Positions 9,848 through 17,367 of a DNA stretch of 64,000 nucleotides are shown here, in pieces. Below the pieces are notes generated by a model. That model saw nothing but the letters and a program-made list of their open reading frames with translations. It was not told where the DNA came from and did no database searches. The translations under genes and the position numbers were made by a program. The stretch covers positions 1,116,001-1,180,000 of the forward strand of contig CAVOTI010000001.1 in the NCBI GenBank assembly GCA_963699105.1, read 5' to 3'. Every line of letters starts with the position of its first letter. Position 1 is the first letter of the stretch. This DNA comes from Bog-756 sp963699105. Its GTDB lineage: Bacteria; Actinomycetota; Acidimicrobiia; Acidimicrobiales; RAAP-2.

Positions 9848-9888
9848 TGCACTGGGCACCGGGAGTGGCCGGCGCCGTCGGACCGTCA

Positions 9889-10971
9889 CTACCAGAGTGA
9901 GTTCCAGTCCTCGGGCGTGAGCCAACCGATGGGCGCCTGATCTTCCTGGCGTTCGACCCGCACCAGCTCGAGGCTGATCCAGGTCGGCTGGGCGAGTCCG
10001 GACTTCCTCCAGTGGCGGAGCGGTACCGATCTCCAGTCGCGGCTCGTCAACCCGCCCTGGGAGTACCCGGGACGGACCAGCAGATGGGTGGCAGAACCGG
10101 CCACCACCACACAGGGACGGACCTTGCCGTCGAGACCCTGTTCGGCCGGCTCGAACGGCACCCAGGCGGGGACCACGGCCGTCACCCACGGGTCGTCGCG
10201 GTCGAACTCCTCCAGTTGGACGGGGGTGAGGGCGGCCCGTCGGATCAGCCGGGGCACGCCGGCGGCGGTTCCGTCGCCGGCAGAGCGGGGTCGACGGTCG
10301 CCGTCGACCCCGCTCTGGGATCGCTCCCTCTTTCTGGCCTGGCGGACCTGGTCGGTGGCTCGGCGGGCCGCCTCCATCTTGGCCCGACGCTCCTCGGCAT
10401 CCCTCTGCCGCTTCAACCGGCGCCCCTGGCGTTGTTCGGGCGTGAGCCCCCCGGTCGGCTTGGCCCCCGCCGCCGGCGCCGCCGCCGCCGGGGCCGGGGC
10501 AGGAGCGGCATCGATCTGAGCCCAGTCGACGAGACCGAACCGCCCGTCGGTGGTCACGATGTCGAAGCAGAGATCCGAAGCCGGCATCCCACCGTCGGCC
10601 ACCGACGCCAGCATGACGGCGACGACGCTCGGCGGGAACTCCGGGCCGACCTGGTCGAGCGCCGCCATGAGCTGGTCTTTCGTCGGATCGTCGGAGTCGT
10701 CACCCAGTACCTCGATCGTCCGCGACAGGCACGGCTCGGCCACGGCGGCGGCGATGGTGGGCAGGGCGGCCCGGTACGGGGCCTTCCCCACCACTACCGT
10801 GGGATCGCGGTGCTTGCGGAGGGCGTTGAGGGCGTTGCCGACGGGCTTGGGGACCTGGAATTCGGGGCTCGAGCTGCGCTGCAGGGCCCGGCGGAGCTCG
10901 TCCCGCCCCACCTTCGACACCGCTGCCCGGAGCAGAATGGATCGATCACTGTCAGTGATGCCCTCGGGCAT
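9889..10971 (-). CDS. Unknown protein with a PemK-like C-terminal segment
   Basis: The protein is 360 residues from the ATG at 10971. Residues about 1-175 are mixed helix and sheet with no motif I know (MPEGITDSDRSILLRAAV, PYRAALPTIAAAVAEP). An Ala/Pro linker covers about 177-195. Residues about 200-245 are dense in Arg/Lys/Glu and likely form a basic helix that could touch nucleic acid. The C-terminal 110 residues include KVRPCVVVAG, RPGYSQGG, WRKSGLAQPTWISLE and a Trp-rich end; RPCVVV and the following strands recall the SH3-like barrel of PemK/MazF toxins. The resemblance is weak, so function is open. Confidence 0.6.
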   Translation of the reverse strand: MPEGITDSDRSILLRAAVSKVGRDELRRALQRSSSPEFQVPKPVGNALNALRKHRDPTVVVGKAPYRAALPTIAAAVAEPCLSRTIEVLGDDSDDPTKDQLMAALDQVGPEFPPSVVAVMLASVADGGMPASDLCFDIVTTDGRFGLVDWAQIDAAPAPAPAAAAPAAGAKPTGGLTPEQRQGRRLKRQRDAEERRAKMEAARRATDQVRQARKRERSQSGVDGDRRPRSAGDGTAAGVPRLIRRAALTPVQLEEFDRDDPWVTAVVPAWVPFEPAEQGLDGKVRPCVVVAGSATHLLVRPGYSQGGLTSRDWRSVPLRHWRKSGLAQPTWISLELVRVERQEDQAPIGWLTPEDWNSLW

Positions 10972-11760
10972 GGCACGTCCCTTCCGTGTGCGGTGGTCGC
11001 CTCCGGCCCCGGGCCGGTCCCCCATCCGACCATACCGAGTCGACTCCTCTCGTCGAGGACACCGGGCCGACGGCGTCCTCCGGGCGGGAACCAGGGGGCA
11101 TACCGCTTCCACCTGGGGTTTTGCTGCAGAAAAAACTTGGAAAAATCGCTAAAGGTCCGGGGCGAACCTGCCGATATGGGCACTGCCGGGCTTTCGGAGC
11201 GGGGAACCTGCACCCCCTCCATCTGCTGCCCCGCCCCACGCCCGGCCTGTCGAGACCCCGACGGGCCGTCGGTTGTCCGAAGGCGCCCCCGGGCGATCGC
11301 GGGCTCCGGGACGAAAAGGGCGGCCCCGGAGCACGGGTGGCGGAACCCGTGCTCAACGGGGCCGCCGGGCGGGCACAGTACCGACGATGAATCAGAAGAG
11401 CCAATCGTGCTGGTCACGACTAAGGTCACCTGCAGATGCGGGGACCGGTGCGTGACAGGGTCATGTGCCCCGACGGGGGGGCAATGGCCATGCCACGGGA
11501 GTGTCCCCATCGGCGGTCGACCGGCCCGACTCGGGGCGGACCTCCGGCCGGGGCGAAAACGACCGGGTCCGGCCTGTTACGTCCGAGTGAACTCTTCGGG
11601 TATGCGGAAGATCGACCGACACTTGGGTGTTATATGGGTCGACGGGAAAGTGCTACCCCGACATCGACAGAGAGAAGAAAATCGACAGGCGGAAGAACGG
11701 ACAGGCCGGACGATGGATGGAGTGGCAGTGAACGAACAGCCGATGAGCGAGGAGGACGAG
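10972..11760. other. Long gene-poor leader region
   Basis: About 790 bases lie between two divergent genes with no coding frame that I can support. An A/T-rich island at about 11114-11160 (runs of T4 and A6) stands out in the GC-rich surroundings and may hold the promoter of the minus-strand 360-residue gene. At 11628-11636 an extended -10-like TGTTATATG could start transcription toward the plus-strand gene at 11761. I saw no riboswitch pattern. Confidence 0.35.
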
Positions 11761-12096
11761 ATGAGTGATGTAAGCCCGACCCCTGGTGATCAACTCCGCG
11801 CCCTCCCCGTCGAGGCCCAGGAGCGAGGAACGCGCTTCGTGTCGGCCCATGCCATGCAGGCCCGGTTGTTCTCCGTCTACGACGCGTCGGCCGCGGCCGA
11901 GGATGCCCTGGCCCTCGTACAGGAGCAGCTGACCCTCACCCTCAACCGGAGCTACTACGAGGCCGACGAGATCGAGAGCATGGCCAGCCAGCTCGACTCG
12001 CTCCTGGCCCTCGAATCGCTCGAGCTCTCCGTGGAAGGGATCGAACTTCCCGAGGACGACTTCGAGTCGGCGGCCCAGCTGGTCTCCGAGGAGTAA
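11761..12096 (+). CDS. Small helical protein of unknown function
   Basis: The protein is 111 residues from the ATG at 11761, which has a good ribosome site (GAGGAGG at about 11749-11755). In-frame starts at 11743 and 11713 are possible but less well placed. The sequence is helix-rich and acidic (AMQARLFSVYDASAAAEDAL, SYYEADEIESMASQLDSLLA) and has no membrane segment. It is likely a soluble coiled or helical-bundle protein. It ends 20 bases from the convergent LLM gene. No family recognised. Confidence 0.6.
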   Translation: MSDVSPTPGDQLRALPVEAQERGTRFVSAHAMQARLFSVYDASAAAEDALALVQEQLTLTLNRSYYEADEIESMASQLDSLLALESLELSVEGIELPEDDFESAAQLVSEE

Positions 12097-12115
12097 CCCC
12101 CGGGCCGGCGGAGAC

Positions 12116-13165
12116 TCAGCCGGCCAGCTTCTTGGCGGTGGCGATGAGGTCGACCGGTCGCTGGTCCCCCACCGGGATGGGGGTCACCTGCAGGTGGGTG
12201 ACACCGGCATCGCGGAAGGCCGCCATGCGCTCGGCCACGTAGCTCTCGGGACCGCACAGCGACATAGCCTCGAGGAGCTCGTCGGGGACGAGGGCTTCGG
12301 CCCCGGTCTTGTCGCCGGCCAGGTAGAGATCCTGGATCTTCTCGGCGACCTCCTCGTAGCCGTACCGCTTGACCACATCGTTGTAGAAGTTCTTGCCCTT
12401 GGCCCCCATCCCCCCGACATAGAGGGCGATCATGGGCCGACCCAGCTCCCGGAGCTTGACGACCTCTTCCCCCTCGCCGATGGCCAGTATCCCGCCGGTG
12501 GTGATCTGCAGTGGACCGAGGGCCGGGTCCCGCTTGGCCCGACCGGCAGCCAGTGACCCACCCCAGACGTCGCCGGCCTTCTCGGGTATGAAGAGCATGG
12601 GGATCCAACCGTCGGCCACCTCGGCCGCCATGGCCACGTTCTTGTCGCCCAGAGCCGCCACCCAGACCGGGATCTTCGACCGCACCGGGTGGGCGATGAT
12701 CTTGAGCGCCTTGCCCAGTCCGGTCCCCTGGCCGGCCGGGAGGGGCATGGAGTAGTAGGCCCCCTGGTGGACGAGCGGCGCCTCTCGGGCCCAAACCTGG
12801 CGGCACACATCGATGATCTCGCGGGTACGGCCCACCGGGGCGGTGAAGGGCACTCCGTGCCACCCTTCGATGACCTGGGGTCCCGAGGAACCGAGGCCCA
12901 GATGGAAGCGCCCGTCGGACAGGGTGTCGATGCCGGCCGCCGTCATGGCGATCAGGGTGGGCGTGCGGGTGTAGATGGGCAGAATGGCCGAACCGATCTC
13001 CACCCGTTCGGTGAGGGCGGCGATGTAGCCCATCAGGCTCGGGGCGTCGAGCCCGTAGGCCTCGGCCACCCACACCAGGTCGAGACCCGCCTGCTCGAAC
13101 TCGGCGACCTCGGAGGCAGCTTTGCGGAAGCCTGCCGCGTAGCTGAGAAATGTGCTGATCTTCAT
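12116..13165 (-). CDS. LLM-class F420-dependent oxidoreductase
   Basis: A 349-residue TIM-barrel flavin enzyme of the luciferase-like family. The N-terminus MKISTFLSYAAGF, DLVWVAEAYGLDAPSLMGYIAA, ERVEIGSAILPIYTRTP, and DTLSDGRFHLGLGSSGPQVIEGWHG are typical of F420-dependent members, as is PVWVAALGDKNVAMAAEVADGW. It would transfer hydride to or from deazaflavin F420. The substrate is not defined by sequence, but its neighbours handle acyl-CoA compounds. Full length with an ATG start. Confidence 0.85.
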   Translation of the reverse strand: MKISTFLSYAAGFRKAASEVAEFEQAGLDLVWVAEAYGLDAPSLMGYIAALTERVEIGSAILPIYTRTPTLIAMTAAGIDTLSDGRFHLGLGSSGPQVIEGWHGVPFTAPVGRTREIIDVCRQVWAREAPLVHQGAYYSMPLPAGQGTGLGKALKIIAHPVRSKIPVWVAALGDKNVAMAAEVADGWIPMLFIPEKAGDVWGGSLAAGRAKRDPALGPLQITTGGILAIGEGEEVVKLRELGRPMIALYVGGMGAKGKNFYNDVVKRYGYEEVAEKIQDLYLAGDKTGAEALVPDELLEAMSLCGPESYVAERMAAFRDAGVTHLQVTPIPVGDQRPVDLIATAKKLAG

Positions 13166-13261
13166 CGGTACTCCTCGTTCGGACTCGGCACCGACCCTCG
13201 AGACGGGCCGGACACGGCGCTGCCCACCGACACTAGGTGCCGTCGGCGGGTGCGGTCGGAC

Positions 13262-14074
13262 CTACAGGTCCCAGAGGCGCACGCTCATCGACTGGCTGGC
13301 GGTGGCCAGCAACCTCCCCTGCTCCGACCACAGGTAGGCCACCCCCTGGCCGTACCCGTCGACCAGGGCCTGGATACGGATGTCACACAGCACCCACTCG
13401 GTGGGTTCGAGACGGACCACCCGTACCGTGTTGTCCAGGCTCCTCGACATGACCCGGCGGCCCAGGGGCTGTGACATGCCTCCGGTGACGTAGTCCCCGA
13501 TGATGGCCAGGGTGGCGGCCGACGGCTCGAGATGGCCGGGGACCCGCGCCCAAAGCGCACTGTCGGGGTCCCCGGCGACACCGGTGCCGGCGGTGATCTC
13601 CTCGAACGACCGTCCCTTGGCCAGCCTGACGTCGATGCGGTCGAAGATCGAGGTGGTGGTGAAGTCGGGGAGCCGGCGCGGAGGACACTCGTCGGGCGGT
13701 GGCACCGTCGGCGGCACGGCCCACACGCCGCCGGCCTCCAGCTGGCCCGGCAGACCCAGCGCGGCATTGACGGTCAGGATCTCGGCGTCACCGACCCGTC
13801 CGACGGCCCGGCCCTGGGTGATCCGACGGCCCTCGGCCGCCAGGGTCACCGTGAGGTCGAGCTCCGACCCGGTGGGTGCGAACGACAGGTACTGGGCGGT
13901 GGCCCACACCGTCGGGCGGCCGGCGGCAGCCTCGAGGGCCACCAGTGCCGCCCCCAACCCGCATCCCCCGAACAAGAAGTTGCCGGGGGTGGCCAGCTCG
14001 GGGACGACGCTCAGGTGCCAGTGCAGATCGTCGTCCACCGGCTCCATGCCCAGGAAGGCTCGGGCGTCGTGCAC
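13262..14074 (-). CDS. Acyl-CoA thioesterase II-like double-hotdog protein
   Basis: 270 residues from a GTG at 14074. The features LHWHLSVVPELATPGNFLFGGCGLGAALVALEAAAGRP and ATAQYLSFAP match the N-terminal hotdog of TesB-type thioesterases, and the second half (GDYVTGGMSQPLGRRVMSRSLDNTVR, GVAYLWSEQGRLLATASQSMSVR) matches the C-terminal hotdog with its D-N/T-x-Q-type active site region. It should release free acid from acyl-CoA in the cytoplasm. It is followed on the same strand by the LLM gene and preceded by an acyl-CoA dehydrogenase, a coherent lipid-metabolism group. Confidence 0.8.
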   Translation of the reverse strand: MHDARAFLGMEPVDDDLHWHLSVVPELATPGNFLFGGCGLGAALVALEAAAGRPTVWATAQYLSFAPTGSELDLTVTLAAEGRRITQGRAVGRVGDAEILTVNAALGLPGQLEAGGVWAVPPTVPPPDECPPRRLPDFTTTSIFDRIDVRLAKGRSFEEITAGTGVAGDPDSALWARVPGHLEPSAATLAIIGDYVTGGMSQPLGRRVMSRSLDNTVRVVRLEPTEWVLCDIRIQALVDGYGQGVAYLWSEQGRLLATASQSMSVRLWDL

Positions 14075-14167
14075 CGGTTCAGAACCGTGGGATCGGCACT
14101 GCCGGGGCCGGCTCGATCGTCGGGAGGCCGTCGGTCCGGTCCGCCGGCACCCCGGCCAGGGGACCGA

Positions 14168-15364
14168 TCAACTGCGCGGCACCTTGGACCAGGGCAGCTC
14201 CTTGTCGACCCGGACATCGCCGGGAAGGCCGAGGATCCGTTCACCGAGGATGTTGCGCTGGATCTCCGACGTGCCCCCCTCGATCGAGTTGGCCCGTGAC
14301 CGGATGAACATCTTGCGGGCCGATCCCGAGGGCCCCACCAGACCGAGCGTCTCCGCCCTGCGCATGGTGTAGTCGTAACCGATCAGCCCGGTCTGGCCCA
14401 TCAGGTCGATGCACAGGTCGTAGACCCGCTGGTTGACTTCGGCGAACATCAACTTGGCGATCGATCCCTCCGGACCGGGATTGCCGGCCTTGCGGTTCTG
14501 GCTGGCCCGCATGTTGGTGAGCCTCAACACCTCCGACTCGATCCAGATGCGCATCAGCCGGTCCCGCCCCACCGGATCGTCACGGTAGTCGTCGCTCTGC
14601 CAGATGCGCACGGCTTCGGCAATGGCGCCTGACCCCCGGGTGGGTGTGCCGCTTCCACCGCCGATGGTGCTCCGCTCGTTGGACAGGGTGGTCATCGCCA
14701 CCCGCCAACCCTCTCCGACATCGCCGACCCGATCGGCGTCGGGGACGCGTACCTCGGTCAGATAGACCTCGTTGAACTCCGCCTCGCCGGTCATCTGGCG
14801 CAACGGGCGGACGTCGACCCCCGAGGCGTGCATGTCGAGGGCGAAGTAGGTCAGCCCCTTGTGCTTCGGGGCCTCGGGATCGGTGCGGGCCACCAGCATG
14901 CCGCGGTCGGCGATGTGGGCCAGGGTGTTCCAGACCTTCTGCCCGGTGATCACCCACTCGTCACCGTCGCGGACGGCCCGGGTGGCCAGACCGGCCAGAT
15001 CCGAGCCCGACCCGGGTTCGCTGAACAGTTGGCACCATGCTTCCTCGCCGGTGAACATCCGGCGCAGGAGCCGGTCCCGCAACTCGTCGGTGCCGTGGGT
15101 GACGACGGTCGGACCGGCCATGGTCAGCCCGAAGAACTCGCGGGCTCCCGGGGGCGTGGCGCCGGCCTGGCCCAGACGCCGGTCGATCTCACGTTGCAGA
15201 TTGGGACGCAGGCCCAGTCCGCCGTAGCCTTCGGGAAAGGAGACCCAGGCCAGGCCCAGGTCGAACTGACGGGAGCGGAACTTCTCTACCGGCTCGGTCC
15301 GGGGATCGACCTCATCGAGGAGCTGGCTCGTCCGATCGTGCACCGTGATCGCCTCGTCTGCCAT
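14168..15364 (-). CDS. Acyl-CoA dehydrogenase
   Basis: 398 residues from the ATG at 15364. The middle domain shows QLFSEPGSGSDLAGLATRA and WVITGQKVWNTLAHIADRGMLVARTD, which bind FAD and substrate. The C-terminal helical domain carries LFAEVNQRVYDLCIDLMGQTG-like helices and the signature IEGGTSEIQRNILGERILGLP. The enzyme introduces an alpha,beta double bond into acyl-CoA, passing electrons to ETF. The family member is of the large-fold type often found in actinobacterial steroid or branched-chain degradation. The catalytic base position cannot be set without alignment. Confidence 0.9.
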   Translation of the reverse strand: MADEAITVHDRTSQLLDEVDPRTEPVEKFRSRQFDLGLAWVSFPEGYGGLGLRPNLQREIDRRLGQAGATPPGAREFFGLTMAGPTVVTHGTDELRDRLLRRMFTGEEAWCQLFSEPGSGSDLAGLATRAVRDGDEWVITGQKVWNTLAHIADRGMLVARTDPEAPKHKGLTYFALDMHASGVDVRPLRQMTGEAEFNEVYLTEVRVPDADRVGDVGEGWRVAMTTLSNERSTIGGGSGTPTRGSGAIAEAVRIWQSDDYRDDPVGRDRLMRIWIESEVLRLTNMRASQNRKAGNPGPEGSIAKLMFAEVNQRVYDLCIDLMGQTGLIGYDYTMRRAETLGLVGPSGSARKMFIRSRANSIEGGTSEIQRNILGERILGLPGDVRVDKELPWSKVPRS

Positions 15365-15427
15365 GCCAAGAACATACTGCGCCGAGGACCGCCGACCCGG
15401 GGCGGTCAGCCGCCCCGGCCCCGATAC

Positions 15428-16039
15428 TCAGGGTTGGAGCCGCTGGACCTGCCATCCCCGGCCGTCCGGTGTGTAACGGAGCCGGTCGTGGAGCCGGTCG
15501 TCGCGGTGCTGCCAGAACTCGAAGACCACGGGAGTGACCCGCACGCCGCCCCACCACCGGGGCCGGGGAACGGGTCGGTCCCCGAACTCCGTGGTGATCG
15601 TCTCGACTGACTGGTCGAGAGCGTGGCGACCGGCCACGATCTGGCTCTGGTGGGAGGCCCAGGCCCCGATCTGGCTTCCACGGGGGCGGGTGGCGAAGTA
15701 GGCGTCGGACTCTGCGTCACTGGTGCGTCGGGCCGGGCCTTCGATCCGCACCTGCCGGCTGGTCGCCTCCCAGTCGAAGAGCAGGGAGGCATGGGGGTTC
15801 ACCTCGAGCTCGCGGCCCTTGCGACTGTCGTAGTTGGTGAAGAACACGAATCCGTCCGGCCCTCGGGCCTTGAGCAGGACCATCCGCACCGAAGGCCTCC
15901 CACCGGCGTCGGCCGTGGCCACCGCCATGGCCTCGGGAGCCTCCATGACCTCGGCGGCTTCGTCGAACCACCGCCGGAACTGTTGTAGCGGGTCGGGATC
16001 GACGGAGTCCTCGAGCAGCGGCTCGGCCGGTTCGATCAT
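15428..16039 (-). CDS. pdxH: Pyridoxamine 5'-phosphate oxidase
   Basis: 203 residues from the ATG at 16039. AMAVATADAGGRPSVRMVLLKARGPDGFVFFTNYDSRKGRELEVNP is the FMN-binding core, and RPRGSQIGAWASHQSQ with the C-terminal RWWGGVRVTPVVFEFWQHRDDRLHDRLRY is the PdxH dimerisation and substrate region, ending WQVQRLQP as usual. It converts pyridoxamine or pyridoxine phosphate into pyridoxal phosphate with FMN and oxygen. Length is typical. It lies divergently beside a PLP-dependent aminotransferase. Confidence 0.95.
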   Translation of the reverse strand: MIEPAEPLLEDSVDPDPLQQFRRWFDEAAEVMEAPEAMAVATADAGGRPSVRMVLLKARGPDGFVFFTNYDSRKGRELEVNPHASLLFDWEATSRQVRIEGPARRTSDAESDAYFATRPRGSQIGAWASHQSQIVAGRHALDQSVETITTEFGDRPVPRPRWWGGVRVTPVVFEFWQHRDDRLHDRLRYTPDGRGWQVQRLQP

Positions 16040-16109
16040 CTAGCGACCATAGTGCCGCACCCTGCCATCCCACCGGGCCGACTGGGCCGGCCGGTCGCCA
16101 CCGGACCGA

Positions 16110-16120
16110 CCCCCCCCCCC
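16110..16120. repeat. Run of eleven C residues between pdxH and the aminotransferase gene
   Basis: An uninterrupted C11 tract lies about 30 bases before the GTG start at 16150. Homopolymers of this length are rare in this window and are prone to slippage or to sequencing error. It could change promoter spacing, but no promoter boxes are clear around it. Confidence 0.6.
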
Positions 16121-16149
16121 GGGAGCCGGGCTCCCCTTGGTAGATTCAG

Positions 16150-17367
16150 GTGGTGACCGGGGCCATCGACGTCGACGCCGAGCGGGCATCGACCCCCGGA
16201 TGTGCAACCGTGGCCCACCTGAACAACGCCGGGGCGGCGTTGGCCACATCGGCCACCCTGGAGGCGGTGATCGGCCACCTCGAGCTGGAGTCCGAACGCG
16301 GCGGGTACGAGGCGGCCCGCCAAGTGACCGACCGTCTGGAGTCGTTGGTGTCGTCGGCCGCCCGTCTGCTGGGTGCCGGCCCCGGCGAGGTGGTGATCGC
16401 CGGATCGGACACCCAGGCCTGGTCGAAGGCCCTGTGGGGTTACGTCCTGGGCGGCGGCATCACCGAAGGCTCCCGGCTGCTGGTCGACCGGATCGCCTAC
16501 GACAGCCACTATCTCGGCCTTCTCCAGGTGTGCGAACTGACCGGCGCCACCATCGAAGCGGTGCCCAGCGAAGCCGACGGCCGCCTCGACCTCGGCGCCC
16601 TGGAGCACGCTCTCGACACCGGCCCGACCCCGGCCCTCATCTCGCTGACCCACATCGGCACCCACCGGGGGCTGGTCAACCCGGTCGAGGAGGCGGGGGT
16701 CCTGTGCCGGCGGGCCGGTGTCCCCTTCTTCCTCGACGCCTGCCAGAGCGTGGGCCAGCTACCCGTCGACATGGGCCGCATCGGCTGTGACGTCGCCACC
16801 ACCACCGGCCGCAAGTGGTTGCGGGCCCCCCGGGGGACGGGACTGCTGTTCGTCAGAGCCGACTTCGTCGAACGGCTGCGGCCGCCGGGTATCGGCGGGA
16901 ACTCGGCGGTGTGGGAGGACGCCGGGCACTACCTGCTGCTCCCCGGGGCCCGGCGCTTCGCCGAGGTGGAGGTGTCCATCGCCGGGCATCTCGGCCTGGG
17001 TGTGGCCATCGACCACGCCCTGTCGCTGGGTCTCGAGGCCATCGCCAGCCGGGTCGACGGTCTGGGTGAGCAGCTGCGCCGGGCCCTGCGGGCCGTCGAC
17101 GGGGTGACGGTGCACGACGGTGGCCACCGGCGCTCGGGCATCGTGACGTTCACCACCGAGGCCGCCACTCCGGCCGAGGTGGCGGAGGCCGCCTCGGCGG
17201 CCGGCATCAATGTCTGGACGAGCGAGGCGCCGTCGGCCCGGCTCGACATGTCGGCTCCCGGTCCGACCTCGGTGGTCCGGGCCTCCCCGCACTACTACAA
17301 CACCGGGGACGAGCTCGGCCGGCTGGTCGAGACCGTGCGGTCGCTGGCCGTTCAATCCGTGCCGTAG
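16150..17367 (+). CDS. Class V aminotransferase (PLP-dependent)
   Basis: 405 residues from tandem GTG codons at 16150 and 16153. HLNNAGAALATSATLEAV is the usual entry of class V enzymes; FFLDACQSVGQLPVD contains the aspartate (about 196) that contacts the PLP ring nitrogen; TTTGRKWLRAPRGTGLLF contains the Schiff-base lysine (about 222). The C-terminus RASPHYYNTGDELGRLVETV is typical. Members include cysteine desulfurase-like, kynureninase-like and ergothioneine-related (EgtE) enzymes; the RKWLRAPRGTG signature is reminiscent of EgtE, but no other egt gene lies nearby. Its 3' end overlaps the convergent peptidase gene by 16 bases. Confidence 0.85.
   Translation: MVTGAIDVDAERASTPGCATVAHLNNAGAALATSATLEAVIGHLELESERGGYEAARQVTDRLESLVSSAARLLGAGPGEVVIAGSDTQAWSKALWGYVLGGGITEGSRLLVDRIAYDSHYLGLLQVCELTGATIEAVPSEADGRLDLGALEHALDTGPTPALISLTHIGTHRGLVNPVEEAGVLCRRAGVPFFLDACQSVGQLPVDMGRIGCDVATTTGRKWLRAPRGTGLLFVRADFVERLRPPGIGGNSAVWEDAGHYLLLPGARRFAEVEVSIAGHLGLGVAIDHALSLGLEAIASRVDGLGEQLRRALRAVDGVTVHDGGHRRSGIVTFTTEAATPAEVAEAASAAGINVWTSEAPSARLDMSAPGPTSVVRASPHYYNTGDELGRLVETVRSLAVQSVP

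Noticed and set aside
10012..11760. Long plus-strand frame ahead of the 111-residue gene
   Set aside because: Most of it is antisense to the 360-residue gene and its protein is Arg/Pro/Gly-rich as expected for an opposite strand of GC-rich coding DNA.
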